NCBI GenBank assembly: GCA_963923035.1 | Contig: CAWUKT010000018.1 | Span: forward strand, 1 to 64,000 | From: CAWUKT01 sp963923035 | GTDB lineage: Bacteria > Bacteroidota > Bacteroidia > J057 > JADKCL01 | Length of the DNA stretch: 64,000 bases | Direction: 5' to 3' | Shown here: one piece after another, positions 18,633 through 26,944 of the stretch | Layout: every line of letters starts with the position of its first letter | Numbering within the stretch: the first letter of the stretch is position 1 | Program-made: the position numbers and the translations under genes | The notes under the pieces: model-generated | The model's database searches: none | What the model was told of the DNA's origin: nothing | The model's input: only the letters and a program-made list of their open reading frames with translations

Positions 18633-19736
18633 ATGAATACAAGGTCATCCATTTTCTTTGCCCTCTGCCTGCTGCTCTTTTTCGGGTGCGACAAAGACCC
18701 GGAACCCAACGAACTGGTTCTCCCCTCGAACCTCAACGTTTCTCTTTCGGTCGAAGCAGGATTGGTCGTGGCGACGGCTACCGCTGACAAGGCCAATTTC
18801 TACACCTTCGCTTTCTTTGAAGATGGCGAGACGACAGAAATTGAGTCGCAGGATGGGACGGAATCCTATACCTACGCGTCCAGTGGCACCTATGAGATTC
18901 GGGTCCGGGCCCACGCGACTCCCAATGACTTCATCGAAGTCACGGAATCGGTGAGCATCACGGTGGATCCCGATACCATTTCCGGCATCCCGACCGCCGG
19001 CTATACCACGCCTACCAGTTATCCCGGTTATACCTTGGTGTGGGCGGATGAATTTGATGGCAATGCCCTGTCGGGTGATTGGGTGCATGAGATTGGAAAT
19101 GGAGATTGGGGCTGGGGCAACAATGAGCTTCAGTACTACCGCCAGGAAAATGTGACGGTTGGGGGTGGTTACCTCCAGATCACGGCGAAGGAGGAACCCT
19201 TCAACAATTTCCAGTATACCTCTTCGCGGATCAAGACCCAGGGTCGCCAGTCGTTCCTGCGGGGCCGGATCGATATCCGGGCTGCGCTTCCTTACGGGCA
19301 AGGCATTTGGCCGGCTCTGTGGATGCTCGGCGAGAGTTTTCCGACGGTGGGATGGCCGAGGTGCGGGGAAATTGACATCATGGAAATGGTGGGAGGAAGT
19401 GGAACGAAGGACAAAACGGTCCACGGCACCATCCACTGGGATGCCAATGGCAACCACGCCAATTACGGCGGCAGCAATACGCTGTCGGGCGATGTGAAGT
19501 TCGCGGAAGAGTTCCACGTCTTCTCGATCATTTGGGATGAAACGGCGATCCGTTGGCTCCGGGATGACATCGAGTACCACGTGGCGGACATCAGCCCCGC
19601 TGACCTCAGCGAATTCCACAGCGACTTCTTCTTCATCTTCAACGTCGCAGTGGGCGGCAACTGGCCGGGTAGCCCCGATGCCAGCACGGTTTTCCCGCAG
19701 ACAATGACGGTGGACTACGTCCGGGTGTTTCAGTAG
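18633..19736 (+). CDS. GH16 endo-beta-1,3-glucanase (laminarinase-type) lipoprotein
   Basis: A 367-residue lipoprotein (FALCLLLFFGCDKDPE). Residues ~35-110 form an Ig/PKD-like domain (YTYASSGTYEIRVRAHATPN). The GH16 catalytic domain begins at YTLVWADEFDGNALSGDW. The active-site motif CGEIDIMEMVGG gives the nucleophile Glu246, the helper Asp248 and the acid/base Glu251. The Met inserted before the second Glu is the beta-bulge form typical of laminarinases and lichenases rather than of kappa-carrageenases. GQGIWPALWML and TVHGTIHWD are further family signatures. It is the last gene of the SusC-SusD-PKD operon and ends 19 bases before a strong terminator. Confidence 0.95.
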   Translation: MNTRSSIFFALCLLLFFGCDKDPEPNELVLPSNLNVSLSVEAGLVVATATADKANFYTFAFFEDGETTEIESQDGTESYTYASSGTYEIRVRAHATPNDFIEVTESVSITVDPDTISGIPTAGYTTPTSYPGYTLVWADEFDGNALSGDWVHEIGNGDWGWGNNELQYYRQENVTVGGGYLQITAKEEPFNNFQYTSSRIKTQGRQSFLRGRIDIRAALPYGQGIWPALWMLGESFPTVGWPRCGEIDIMEMVGGSGTKDKTVHGTIHWDANGNHANYGGSNTLSGDVKFAEEFHVFSIIWDETAIRWLRDDIEYHVADISPADLSEFHSDFFFIFNVAVGGNWPGSPDASTVFPQTMTVDYVRVFQ

Positions 19737-19755
19737 GAACTGAGTCTTTATCATG

Positions 19756-19787
19756 AAGAAGCCGCCCCTGTTACAGAGGCGGCTTCT
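19756..19787. terminator. bidirectional terminator, copy 1 of a duplicated 32-bp sequence
   Basis: A hairpin with arms AGAAGCCGCC and GGCGGCTTCT around the loop CCTGTTACAGA. It closes the glucan operon on the + strand and could also end the toxin gene transcript on the - strand. The same 32 bases recur at 20482-20513 in the same orientation. Confidence 0.9.
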
Positions 19788-19820
19788 ATATTTTGGAGTA
19801 TGTTAAATTCTAACCCATAC

Positions 19821-20120
19821 CTATTCTTCCATCCTTCCCGGTATATCCATTCTTTCATGTAAAATCCGGATAACATCAACTTCACCAGTCAGATGGGTGC
19901 GGTAAAAAATAATGTGCTTGTTCTTTTTGAGGCCAAAGATCGTGGGATCAATATCATTGTAATTCCTTCCTATTCGTGGATTCTCCCCGATGGCTTTGAA
20001 TTCACCCATTAGCTCCCTCAGATACTTGTCCGCTTGTTTTTCGGACCATGTATCATAAGTATAATTCCAAATCGTGCTTAAATCCCGTTTGGCCTTACGG
20101 GTAATGCGGTAGTTGGCCAT
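19821..20120 (-). CDS. parE: ParE/RelE-family toxin
   Basis: A 99-residue basic protein of the RelE/ParE superfamily: YRITRKAKRDLSTIWNYTYD at the N-terminus, ADKYLRELMGEFKAIGENPR in the middle, and HIIFYRTHL, then VDVIRILHERMDI at the C-terminus. Order and spacing are those of ParE, which poisons DNA gyrase, rather than of the ribosome-dependent RelE. It overlaps the last base of the antitoxin gene upstream, as usual for such pairs. The cassette is more AT-rich than the flanking glucanase and guaB genes, consistent with recent acquisition. Confidence 0.9.
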   Translation of the reverse strand: MANYRITRKAKRDLSTIWNYTYDTWSEKQADKYLRELMGEFKAIGENPRIGRNYNDIDPTIFGLKKNKHIIFYRTHLTGEVDVIRILHERMDIPGRMEE

Positions 20121-20365
20121 TACTTCTCTTTGGACAAGTGGAGCTCATTGATGAACTCTTCTGGATCAAAATTCGCAACCACACCACTTTGAATCCCCTC
20201 GTTCAACGCGATCTTCAGGTTGTTCATCTTATCTTCTCTCTCTTCAAGTAAACGCAATCCCTCTTGAACCACCTCACTTGCATTTTTAAATGATCCTGAT
20301 GCAAGCTGTTGGGCGATGAACTCTTCGTAATACTCTCCAAGTGATATTGGTGTATTTTTTGCCAT
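20120..20365 (-). CDS. parD: ParD-family antitoxin
   Basis: An 81-residue protein with the ribbon-helix-helix pattern of ParD antitoxins: ISLGEYYEEFIAQQLASGSF, then NASEVVQEGLRLLEERE. The acidic C-terminal tail (NFDPEEFINELHLSK) would wrap the toxin. It is the first gene of a two-gene operon and should autorepress it. The start at 20365 is the only ATG giving the complete ribbon. Confidence 0.92.
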   Translation of the reverse strand: MAKNTPISLGEYYEEFIAQQLASGSFKNASEVVQEGLRLLEEREDKMNNLKIALNEGIQSGVVANFDPEEFINELHLSKEK

Positions 20366-20481
20366 ATAACTAAGATACTGAAACTCCAGACATTTTTCTA
20401 GGGGCCTACAACAGGCTTTTAAGCCAAAAATTTACATGCCCCGAGTCTGTTCAGAATTCGAATACCAAGTGGGCATCAACA

Positions 20482-20513
20482 AAGAAGCCGCCCCTGTTAC
20501 AGAGGCGGCTTCT
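20482..20513. terminator. bidirectional terminator, copy 2 of the duplicated 32-bp sequence
   Basis: Identical to 19756-19787 over 32 bases and in the same orientation. It lies 22 bases beyond the guaB stop, so it terminates guaB on the - strand. Confidence 0.88.
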
Positions 20514-20535
20514 TTGGTTATCGTATCTCCGGAGC

Positions 20536-22005
20536 TTAGCTCCGGGAATAGTTCGGGGCTTCCTTTGTGATCTGAACGTCGTGGGGATGGCTCTCCCGGA
20601 GTCCGGCCGAGGTGATCCGCACAAACTTGGCGTTTTGCAGGTCGTGGATGGAGCCGGCACCGACGTAACCCATGGAGGCGCGCAAGCCACCGACCAATTG
20701 GTATACGACTTCGCTGACGAGGCCTTTGAACGGCACGCGGCCGACAATGCCTTCGGGGACCAGCTTCTTGATGTCGTCTTCCACGTCCTGGAAGTAACGG
20801 TCTTTGGAACCTTCCCGCATGGCTTCGATGGAACCCATGCCGCGGTACGACTTGAATTTCCGGCCCTGATAAAGGATCGTCTCGCCCGGGCTTTCTTCCG
20901 TTCCCGCAAACAATCCCCCAGCCATGATGCAGTTGGCACCGGCGGCGAGGGCCTTGGGAATGTCACCACTGTACTTGATCCCACCATCCGCGATGAGCGG
21001 AATGTCGGTATTGAGGGCGTAGCGGGCCGCTTCCATGACGGCCGACAACTGCGGCACGCCCACACCCGCGACGACGCGGGTGGTACAGATGGAGCCTGGT
21101 CCCACACCCACTTTAATGCCATCCACGCCGGCCTCGGCGAGGGCCTGAGCACCCTGCTGGGTGGCGATGTTGCCCGCAATGAGCTGGACATCGGGGAATT
21201 CCCGCTTGACGCGGGCCACCATGTCGAGGACGCCCTGGGAATGCCCGTGGGCAGTGTCAATGGTGATGACATCGACCGATGCTGCTTCCAGGGCCGCTAC
21301 GCGGTCCAGGGTGTCGTGGGTGACGCCAACGGCGGCCCCTACCCGGAGACGACCGAGGTCGTCTTTGCACGCATTGGGGAAGTTGCGCTTCTTGAGGATG
21401 TCTTTGTAGGTGATGAGCCCCGTCAACCGGCCTTCGCCATTGACGACGGGGAGCTTTTCGATTTTGTGGTTGCGCAGGATCTCCTCCGCGGTTTCCAGGT
21501 TGGTGCCCTCGGGCGCGGTGATCAGGTTCTGGGAAGTCATCAGGCTTCCGATCTTGCGCTGGTCGGGGGTTTGGAAACGGAGGTCGCGGTTGGTGATGAT
21601 CCCAACGAGGAAGCCATCGGCGTCGACGATGGGGATGCCACCAATCTTGTGCTCGGCCATGATGCGGTCTGCATCGTACAGCGTGTCGTTGGGAGTCAGG
21701 GTAATGGGGTCCACGATGAGGCCACTCTCGTGGCGCTTGACCCGGCGAACTTGTTCTACCTGGGCCTCGATGGACATGTTTTTGTGGATGAATCCGAGTC
21801 CACCTTCTACGGCGATGGCAATGGCCATCTGGTATTCGGTGACGGTATCCATGGCCGCGGTGACGACCGGAATGTTGATTTTAATTCCGCGGGTGAGCTG
21901 AGTGGAGGTATCCACGTTGCGGGGGAGCACCTGGGAATGAGCAGGGAGGAGCAAGACATCGTCGTATGTCAGCCCTTCGAAAACAATTTTATGCGCGTAA
22001 GACAT
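20536..22005 (-). CDS. guaB: inosine-5'-monophosphate dehydrogenase
   Basis: IMPDH oxidises IMP to XMP with NAD+, the committed step of guanine nucleotide synthesis. The ~489-residue protein has the TIM-barrel start LTYDDVLLLPAHSQVLP, an inserted pair of CBS domains (residues ~95-210, IGGIPIVDADGFLVGIITNR and IEKLPVVNGEGRLTGLITY), and the catalytic loop GVGPGSICTTRV with the active-site Cys (residue 307 from this start). ADGGIKYSGD and the flap MGSIEAMREGSKDRYFQ follow. I set the start at the ATG at 22005; a TTG two codons earlier is possible but falls inside the inverted repeat that directly precedes the gene. Confidence 0.97.
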   Translation of the reverse strand: MSYAHKIVFEGLTYDDVLLLPAHSQVLPRNVDTSTQLTRGIKINIPVVTAAMDTVTEYQMAIAIAVEGGLGFIHKNMSIEAQVEQVRRVKRHESGLIVDPITLTPNDTLYDADRIMAEHKIGGIPIVDADGFLVGIITNRDLRFQTPDQRKIGSLMTSQNLITAPEGTNLETAEEILRNHKIEKLPVVNGEGRLTGLITYKDILKKRNFPNACKDDLGRLRVGAAVGVTHDTLDRVAALEAASVDVITIDTAHGHSQGVLDMVARVKREFPDVQLIAGNIATQQGAQALAEAGVDGIKVGVGPGSICTTRVVAGVGVPQLSAVMEAARYALNTDIPLIADGGIKYSGDIPKALAAGANCIMAGGLFAGTEESPGETILYQGRKFKSYRGMGSIEAMREGSKDRYFQDVEDDIKKLVPEGIVGRVPFKGLVSEVVYQLVGGLRASMGYVGAGSIHDLQNAKFVRITSAGLRESHPHDVQITKEAPNYSRS

Positions 22006-22006
22006 T

Positions 22007-22030
22007 GGCAAATATCTCTCTATATTTGCC
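22007..22030 (-). promoter_or_regulatory. guaB: 24-bp inverted repeat abutting the guaB start
   Basis: GGCAAATAT and ATATTTGCC are perfect 9-base inverted repeats separated by CTCTCT, and the element ends one base before the guaB ATG. It could be an operator, or an mRNA hairpin that covers the ribosome-binding region. Which one cannot be decided from sequence. Confidence 0.6.
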
Positions 22031-22111
22031 GATCAAAATTAGACAAAAAAATCGACTTTCCACGGATTGGGAAGGTTTTTCACCAATGTTGGCCGATAAT
22101 TAACCCTCCGT

Positions 22112-22492
22112 TCACAAAATCTTATTCTCGTCCCTGTACGGATCGTCCTCAAATTCCACAATCACGATCTCCTCTTTCTTCACCACGATGGTCACGGCGA
22201 TTTTTCCTTCTTCCTCGTACACCTTCGGCTCCCACTGGGAATCGATCTGGACATTGTCCTGGATGATGTCGATGCCGAGGTCTTCCTCCGCGTTGTAGAT
22301 CTGGACGAGCATATCCTCGCGCCGGAACGAATTGTCGGCGATGCTGGTCAGGGCTTCGGGGCTCATCTGGAGGCCCAGATCATTGATGATCATGCGGGCG
22401 TCGTCCCGTTCGTAGCTGGCGGGACGGTGCTTTTTGCGGATGCCTCCCCACCAGGAGCGGGCGATGCGTTTGAGTCGGTCTATTTCGGACAT
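22112..22492 (-). CDS. small acidic protein of unknown function
   Basis: A 126-residue protein without signal peptide or membrane helix. The N-terminus is basic (RLKRIARSWWGGIRKKHRP), the rest strongly acidic (YNAEEDLGIDIIQD, IVEFEDDPYRDEN). I recognise no family. It starts four bases after the stop of the 22497 lipoprotein gene, so the two are surely cotranscribed; guaB follows 100 bases further. Confidence 0.7.
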   Translation of the reverse strand: MSEIDRLKRIARSWWGGIRKKHRPASYERDDARMIINDLGLQMSPEALTSIADNSFRREDMLVQIYNAEEDLGIDIIQDNVQIDSQWEPKVYEEEGKIAVTIVVKKEEIVIVEFEDDPYRDENKIL

Positions 22493-22496
22493 GGTG

Positions 22497-23294
22497 TCAA
22501 TTTAGCTTATTGATTTCAATTCGGTCGGAAAAAACCACCAATTTCAGTCTTCGGGGGGCGCCGCGCATTTGCAGGGTGTCCTGGACGCTGAAGTATTCGC
22601 CTCCGGCTCGCACCAATCCCACCAGGTGGTAATCCCCCGGCAAAATGGCATTGTAGCCCGTAGTAGGAGCTTCCTTCGCGTCGGGACGGGGCGTCCAGCC
22701 CACCAATTGGAAATTGTTGGTTTCCACCGTGACCTCCTCCATCTTGTCAAATTCGGTCTGGTACTCAATTTCGAGGTCCACCCGCTGAATACGGGTCTCA
22801 ATCTTGCTCAGCACATAATTGCGAATGGCGTTGCAGTAATCGTTGAAAACCGGCCAGGTGCCCGGAGTGACCGTGCTGTTGTCAGCATTGGAGCGCAGGA
22901 TATTTTTTCCGTTGTGGTTCAACTCTCCTATGTCTCCTCCCCGTTCAAATACCCGTTGGATATCATCAAATACCACTACCACCGAATCAAAGGAAATCCC
23001 CATCAATTCCTGGTAAAAGGCTTCTACTTCCCCCGGCTGGGGCGCATAGGCGTTGACATATTGCAGGTTGTAATAGTAGGCCTGGTAGGAAATGCTGTCG
23101 GGAGCAACATAATACACGTTGTCGTAGGGCTCGGCCCCTCCTTTTTCCCGGACTGCGGCGTAGAAGTCATCGGGCATTTCCAGTGCGCCAGGAGCTTCAG
23201 CCGGCCCAGCCGCTGCCGATTCGGTGGTTTCCTGTTCCCCACAGCCCCACATACTTCCCAGCAACAATAGACAAATGATCAGATTTCGTTTCAT
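22497..23294 (-). CDS. lipoprotein of unknown function
   Basis: A 265-residue protein with a lipoprotein signal (LIICLLLLGSMWGCGEQE). It has an Ala/Pro-rich linker and then a mixed globular domain with many Tyr (NVYYVAPDSISYQAYYYNLQ) and a C-terminal beta-rich part (YHLVGLVRAGGEYFSVQD). No family recognised. It is the first gene of a pair with the small acidic protein. Confidence 0.72.
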   Translation of the reverse strand: MKRNLIICLLLLGSMWGCGEQETTESAAAGPAEAPGALEMPDDFYAAVREKGGAEPYDNVYYVAPDSISYQAYYYNLQYVNAYAPQPGEVEAFYQELMGISFDSVVVVFDDIQRVFERGGDIGELNHNGKNILRSNADNSTVTPGTWPVFNDYCNAIRNYVLSKIETRIQRVDLEIEYQTEFDKMEEVTVETNNFQLVGWTPRPDAKEAPTTGYNAILPGDYHLVGLVRAGGEYFSVQDTLQMRGAPRRLKLVVFSDRIEINKLN

Positions 23295-23546
23295 TTCAAG
23301 GGTCTTTGGAGGAGAAAAATAAAGGCTTGGGGGGGCTTTCGCAAGCTGGGGAGGCGTTTTCCTGATTTGAGAAAGAATGACGCAAAACGAGAATCCAATC
23401 GGGTAACCTGTCCGCCAAAAAGGGCTTGGGGAGCCATGTAAACCCCATCTGTTTTTTGTGTTCAGATTGGTCCGGTATTTGCTGATATTTAAATCATACG
23501 GAACAATTTCTCGGTCGACATTATTTTCTCAACTCAATTTGGTGTT

Positions 23547-23924
23547 ATGATTCGGATGCAAAAATTAATCCCCCTCTTTCTCTTGGTCGTGCTCTTTTTG
23601 GGTACTTCCATGGCTTCCTCCGGTGACCGGGCCATGGTCAAAATCGATGGCCAGGTGATCGAGCCGGAAGGCGTGCTCAAGTTCAAAAAGGACGATACAG
23701 TCTATTTAGAGGCGACTGGCATTAAGCCAGACTCGGATGTGGAGATCAAAGTGAAGAAGGCTGGGATCCGATGGGCCAACCATACCTTTCGGGTGGATGA
23801 CTCCGGAGAGGTCATTGGCATCATGCACATGCCGGAAAAGAAACTTAAAGTCACATGTACCGTACTGTATTATGACAGGAATGGAACCTTCAACGAAGTA
23901 AAGTTCAAGTTCCAGACCTACTAA
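23547..23924 (+). CDS. small secreted beta-rich protein of unknown function
   Basis: A 125-residue protein with a signal peptide (LIPLFLLVVLFLGTSMASSG). The mature ~100 residues alternate hydrophobic and charged residues (DTVYLEATGIKPDSDVEIKV) and look like one Ig-like beta-sandwich with a single Cys near the end. An in-frame ATG three codons in is an alternative start. It is a single-gene unit closed by the hairpin at 23958. Confidence 0.7.
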   Translation: MIRMQKLIPLFLLVVLFLGTSMASSGDRAMVKIDGQVIEPEGVLKFKKDDTVYLEATGIKPDSDVEIKVKKAGIRWANHTFRVDDSGEVIGIMHMPEKKLKVTCTVLYYDRNGTFNEVKFKFQTY

Positions 23925-23957
23925 ATTTGTACTTCAGACTTCAGGATAAATTTTTTC

Positions 23958-23975
23958 AAGGGGCTTCGGCCCCTT
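23958..23975. terminator. UUCG-loop terminator between convergent genes
   Basis: AAGGGGC-TTCG-GCCCCTT is a perfect seven-pair stem with the stable UUCG tetraloop, lying between the convergent genes ending at 23924 and 23985. The tail is T-rich on the + strand (TTCTCGTCTTTATT). Confidence 0.85.
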
Positions 23976-23984
23976 TTCTCGTCT

Positions 23985-25283
23985 TTATTCCCCTTTTTCC
24001 CGCCATTCCAGCAGGGCCAGGGCCGCCGGATAATTCCACTTCACTTCCCCCCTTTCGTAGGCTCCCGGATCATTTTTCCGCAACGCATCGGCCAGTTCCA
24101 GGGGATCGGGCGCATTATTTTTCATGGGCCACAACAAATGCTTCACCCCACCTTTGTAGGCTTTTTCGACCTGGTAATCCGCAAAACGAGGGGAATCTTT
24201 GGCGTACATCGTCGCCATCATGTACATCATCGGGCCCATCATCAGCATCATGGGGAACATGATGTTCATGTAGGGCAGCATTTTCATCGCGATGGCCATC
24301 AGGGTGAAGACGGAGGGGACGAGGAAAATGAGGTAGGAAATGAGGAAAAATACGTGGTTGTCGGCGACGGAATATTTGACGGCGAAACCAAAATAGGGGA
24401 CGAACAGGAGGAGCAATTGCCAAAACAGGGAACGGCGGTCCCGGAACATGATGACCCAGCCCACGATGGCGGCCAGGGTAAACATGTGGAAATTGTACAT
24501 CATGTACATCATCGCCTTGCCCATGCCGTCCATGAGCTGGGCCATGTCAAAGCCGAGCAGTTCGGATTGGAACTGGTTGTCAAAGAAGATGGACGCAATG
24601 GAATTGGTGTCGCTGATGAGTGGGGGCAGGAACAAGACGAAAAACAGGATGCCTGCAATTCCAAGCGCCCCGACGGCCCGGAGGGGACTGTTTTTCCCGA
24701 CTCGCACCAAATAATAGATGAAAAATGGGACCGACAGCAGGTGCTGGATATGCGTCAACAACCCGATTCCCAGCAATGCTCCGACCAACAGCGTGTACTT
24801 GGACTCGTTGTGGAGGAGGTCCTTGAGGGCGAAATAGAAGAAGTTGATGAAAATGAGGTTGTTGAATGCGTAGACCTCGATGATCTCGGATTGCTGCCAG
24901 AAGGTAAAGGACAGGGCCAGGACCAACGGCGGTATGATCCAGGTAATCGGAGGGGTGCCAAAGAGTCGAACGAGTTGGTAAAGCCGCCCCAGGGTCAGCA
25001 GGGAGCATACCATGGAAAACATGGTCAGGACCAGCACCGAGGGCAGGAAGAAGAAAACTTCGAGCAGGATGTGTTGGAGATTGTTGTAGAGGAAATGACT
25101 CGTGGCATTGGTATAGGGACTGAATCCCTGCTCGGCCTCGAGGAGAAAGCTCAGGCCATCGTTGAAGCCGACGTGGGGGCTCCGGCCGATCAAATAGATC
25201 ATTCCGACCATTCCAAAGAGGACCCAACGAAACACAGGGAAATCCCAATAACGCTTGCGCGGAACACGAAATATTTCAGACAT
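23985..25283 (-). CDS. polytopic membrane protein with Met-rich helices, GT-C/DUF2723-like
   Basis: A 432-residue protein with about ten membrane helices. The layout of an N-terminal helix, a loop with GFNDGLSFLLEAEQGFSPYT, paired helices, and later WIIPPLVLALSFTFWQQSEI resembles polyprenol-dependent glycosyltransferases of the GT-C fold and Bacteroidota DUF2723 proteins, but no catalytic motif is certain. Residues 329-359 hold 14 Met in 31 residues (LPYMNIMFPMMLMM, GPMMYMMATMY) and residues 251-267 another seven. A soluble C-terminal tail (DPLELADALRKNDPGAYERG) ends the protein. It is a single-gene unit. Confidence 0.7.
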   Translation of the reverse strand: MSEIFRVPRKRYWDFPVFRWVLFGMVGMIYLIGRSPHVGFNDGLSFLLEAEQGFSPYTNATSHFLYNNLQHILLEVFFFLPSVLVLTMFSMVCSLLTLGRLYQLVRLFGTPPITWIIPPLVLALSFTFWQQSEIIEVYAFNNLIFINFFYFALKDLLHNESKYTLLVGALLGIGLLTHIQHLLSVPFFIYYLVRVGKNSPLRAVGALGIAGILFFVLFLPPLISDTNSIASIFFDNQFQSELLGFDMAQLMDGMGKAMMYMMYNFHMFTLAAIVGWVIMFRDRRSLFWQLLLLFVPYFGFAVKYSVADNHVFFLISYLIFLVPSVFTLMAIAMKMLPYMNIMFPMMLMMGPMMYMMATMYAKDSPRFADYQVEKAYKGGVKHLLWPMKNNAPDPLELADALRKNDPGAYERGEVKWNYPAALALLEWREKGE

Positions 25284-25498
25284 AGGGCTTTACGGTACGT
25301 TCAGGCCAGTAATTTAAGGAAAGTCCTGACATTTGAGGGCCATTTACCGACAATGTTCCTGATTTTACGCGTTGTAGACAGTTCGCTCATTTTCATCCAC
25401 TTAGCTCCTTCCCACACATTTTTACTTTCAATCCCATCCTCCGCTTTGTTTTCTAAACCCGTTTTATTTTTTTTGTAGGCTGATTTAAAAAGAAGTTA

Positions 25499-26236
25499 AT
25501 GGCAAAAAATAAACGAGATAAAGCGAAGGAAGAAGAGGTCGAGAAGGACGAAGTGACCTACGAAGAAGAGGTCGGTGGGGAAGGCAGTGGAGATGATGGT
25601 GAGCAGAAAGAAGGCTTTTTTGCGAAGAACCGCTTCTATATCATCGCCGCAGTGGTGATCCTGCTGGGTGCTTTCCTGTACAACCGTTACTCGGGCAGCC
25701 GTGGGATCAGTGAAGATGAGATGGATGCCCAAGGCATTTTGGCGCGGGCAGAGTACCAATTCGAGCGGGATTCTATCCGCCTTGCCATCAACGGCGACGG
25801 ACAATATCCGGGCTTCCAGGCAGTGGTCGATGACTACCCTGGTACCGATGCCGCCAATATTGCCCAGTACTATCTCGGCCTGTGCTACCTGAAGATCGGT
25901 GACATCGCCACGGGTACTTCCTACCTGGAAGAGTATTCCCAGGGTGACAACCAGGTCGCCGCCGCTGCCAATGCAGCGATGGGCTACGCCTACGAGCAGC
26001 AAAACAACTTCGCGGCAGCGGCTGAAGCCTACGAAAAGGCTTCGACCATCCCCGAAGAAAATCCCTATACCACTCCTTTCTACCTCATGGATGCAGCCCG
26101 CGTCTATGAAGCCGCCGGCAATACTGCCAAGGCTCTGGAGACGTACCAGCGCATTCGGAACGACTATCCCAATTCGCAGGATGTCCTCCAAGGCAATGTC
26201 GATCGCCACATCGCCAAACTCGACGCTGGTGCCTGA
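25499..26236 (+). CDS. membrane-anchored TPR protein (YfgM-like)
   Basis: A 245-residue protein: a highly charged N-terminus (~40 residues), one membrane helix (RFYIIAAVVILLGAFLYNRY) and a periplasmic tetratricopeptide domain (NIAQYYLGLCYLKIGDIATG, then AANAAMGYAYEQQNNFAAAA, then DAARVYEAAGNTAKALETY). This topology matches YfgM-like proteins, which associate with the Sec translocon and periplasmic chaperones. The gene for lumazine synthase overlaps its last bases, an arrangement that suggests coupled translation rather than related function. Confidence 0.85.
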   Translation: MAKNKRDKAKEEEVEKDEVTYEEEVGGEGSGDDGEQKEGFFAKNRFYIIAAVVILLGAFLYNRYSGSRGISEDEMDAQGILARAEYQFERDSIRLAINGDGQYPGFQAVVDDYPGTDAANIAQYYLGLCYLKIGDIATGTSYLEEYSQGDNQVAAAANAAMGYAYEQQNNFAAAAEAYEKASTIPEENPYTTPFYLMDAARVYEAAGNTAKALETYQRIRNDYPNSQDVLQGNVDRHIAKLDAGA

Positions 26237-26729
26237 TTCGAAAGGACACGACCTTTCCCATATCCGCTACACGGGTGAAGCGGACCATACCCACGACCGG
26301 GTGGTGGTTCTGGTGAGCAAGTGGAACTCCGAAATCACGGAAGTGCTGTACGAAGGCGCGCGTGACACCCTGCTCGCAGCGGGCCTGGAGCCCGACCACG
26401 TCATCCGCCTGAATGTCCCCGGCAGCTATGAGTTGCCGAGTGCCGCCCAGTTTGCGCTGGAAGGCATGCGCTATACCGACGCCGTGATTTGCCTCGGCGT
26501 CGTGGTTCAGGGCGAGACCCGCCACTTCGACTTCATTTGTGAAGCGGTCGCGCAGGGGATCAAAGACGTGAGCCTGAAGTACAACCGTCCGGTGATTTTT
26601 GGCGTGTTGACGCCGGATACGCAGGAGCAGGCAAAAGCCCGCGCGGGAGGTAAGTATGGTAACAAAGGGGAAGAGGCCGCGGTAGCGGCATTGGAAATGA
26701 TCGATTTGCAGCGGAAGGCGCGGAACTAG
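26229..26729 (+). CDS. ribH: 6,7-dimethyl-8-ribityllumazine synthase
   Basis: RibH condenses 5-amino-6-ribitylamino-uracil with dihydroxybutanone phosphate to give lumazine, the penultimate step of riboflavin synthesis. The sequence has VVLVSKWNSEIT (substrate-binding Trp), VPGSYELPSAAQ, CLGVVVQGETRHFDFI with the catalytic His, and VIFGVLTPDTQEQAKARAGG. No ATG fits well: GTG at 26229 gives 166 residues and an 8-base overlap with the upstream gene, and an ATG at 26196 would add eleven unconserved residues. I prefer GTG, which implies reinitiation after the TPR gene. A terminator overlaps the stop codon. Confidence 0.93.
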   Translation: MPDSKGHDLSHIRYTGEADHTHDRVVVLVSKWNSEITEVLYEGARDTLLAAGLEPDHVIRLNVPGSYELPSAAQFALEGMRYTDAVICLGVVVQGETRHFDFICEAVAQGIKDVSLKYNRPVIFGVLTPDTQEQAKARAGGKYGNKGEEAAVAALEMIDLQRKARN

Positions 26730-26740
26730 TTCCGCCTTTT
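26715..26740 (+). terminator. terminator overlapping the ribH stop
   Basis: AAGGCG and GGAACT pair with AGTTCC and CGCCTT around the TAG stop codon, followed by TTTTCG. The stem starts inside the coding sequence, so the last codons of ribH double as terminator. Confidence 0.7.
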
Positions 26741-26944
26741 CGTCGATGAAATACTCCGGGGAACCTGTGATCAGTTTCCTTTTTTATTTCCCCTCCCTGC
26801 AAAAATAATTCTCCCAATTTGTACTCCCCGACTGTCCTCTGCCCCTTCCAAGCCGGCGAACAGAGCCATTGACAAGATGATTTCGGAAAAATAATCGCCC
26901 CAAAGCCTACTTGAGGTCCCGCCGCCCATTGTGCTCCTTAGAGG

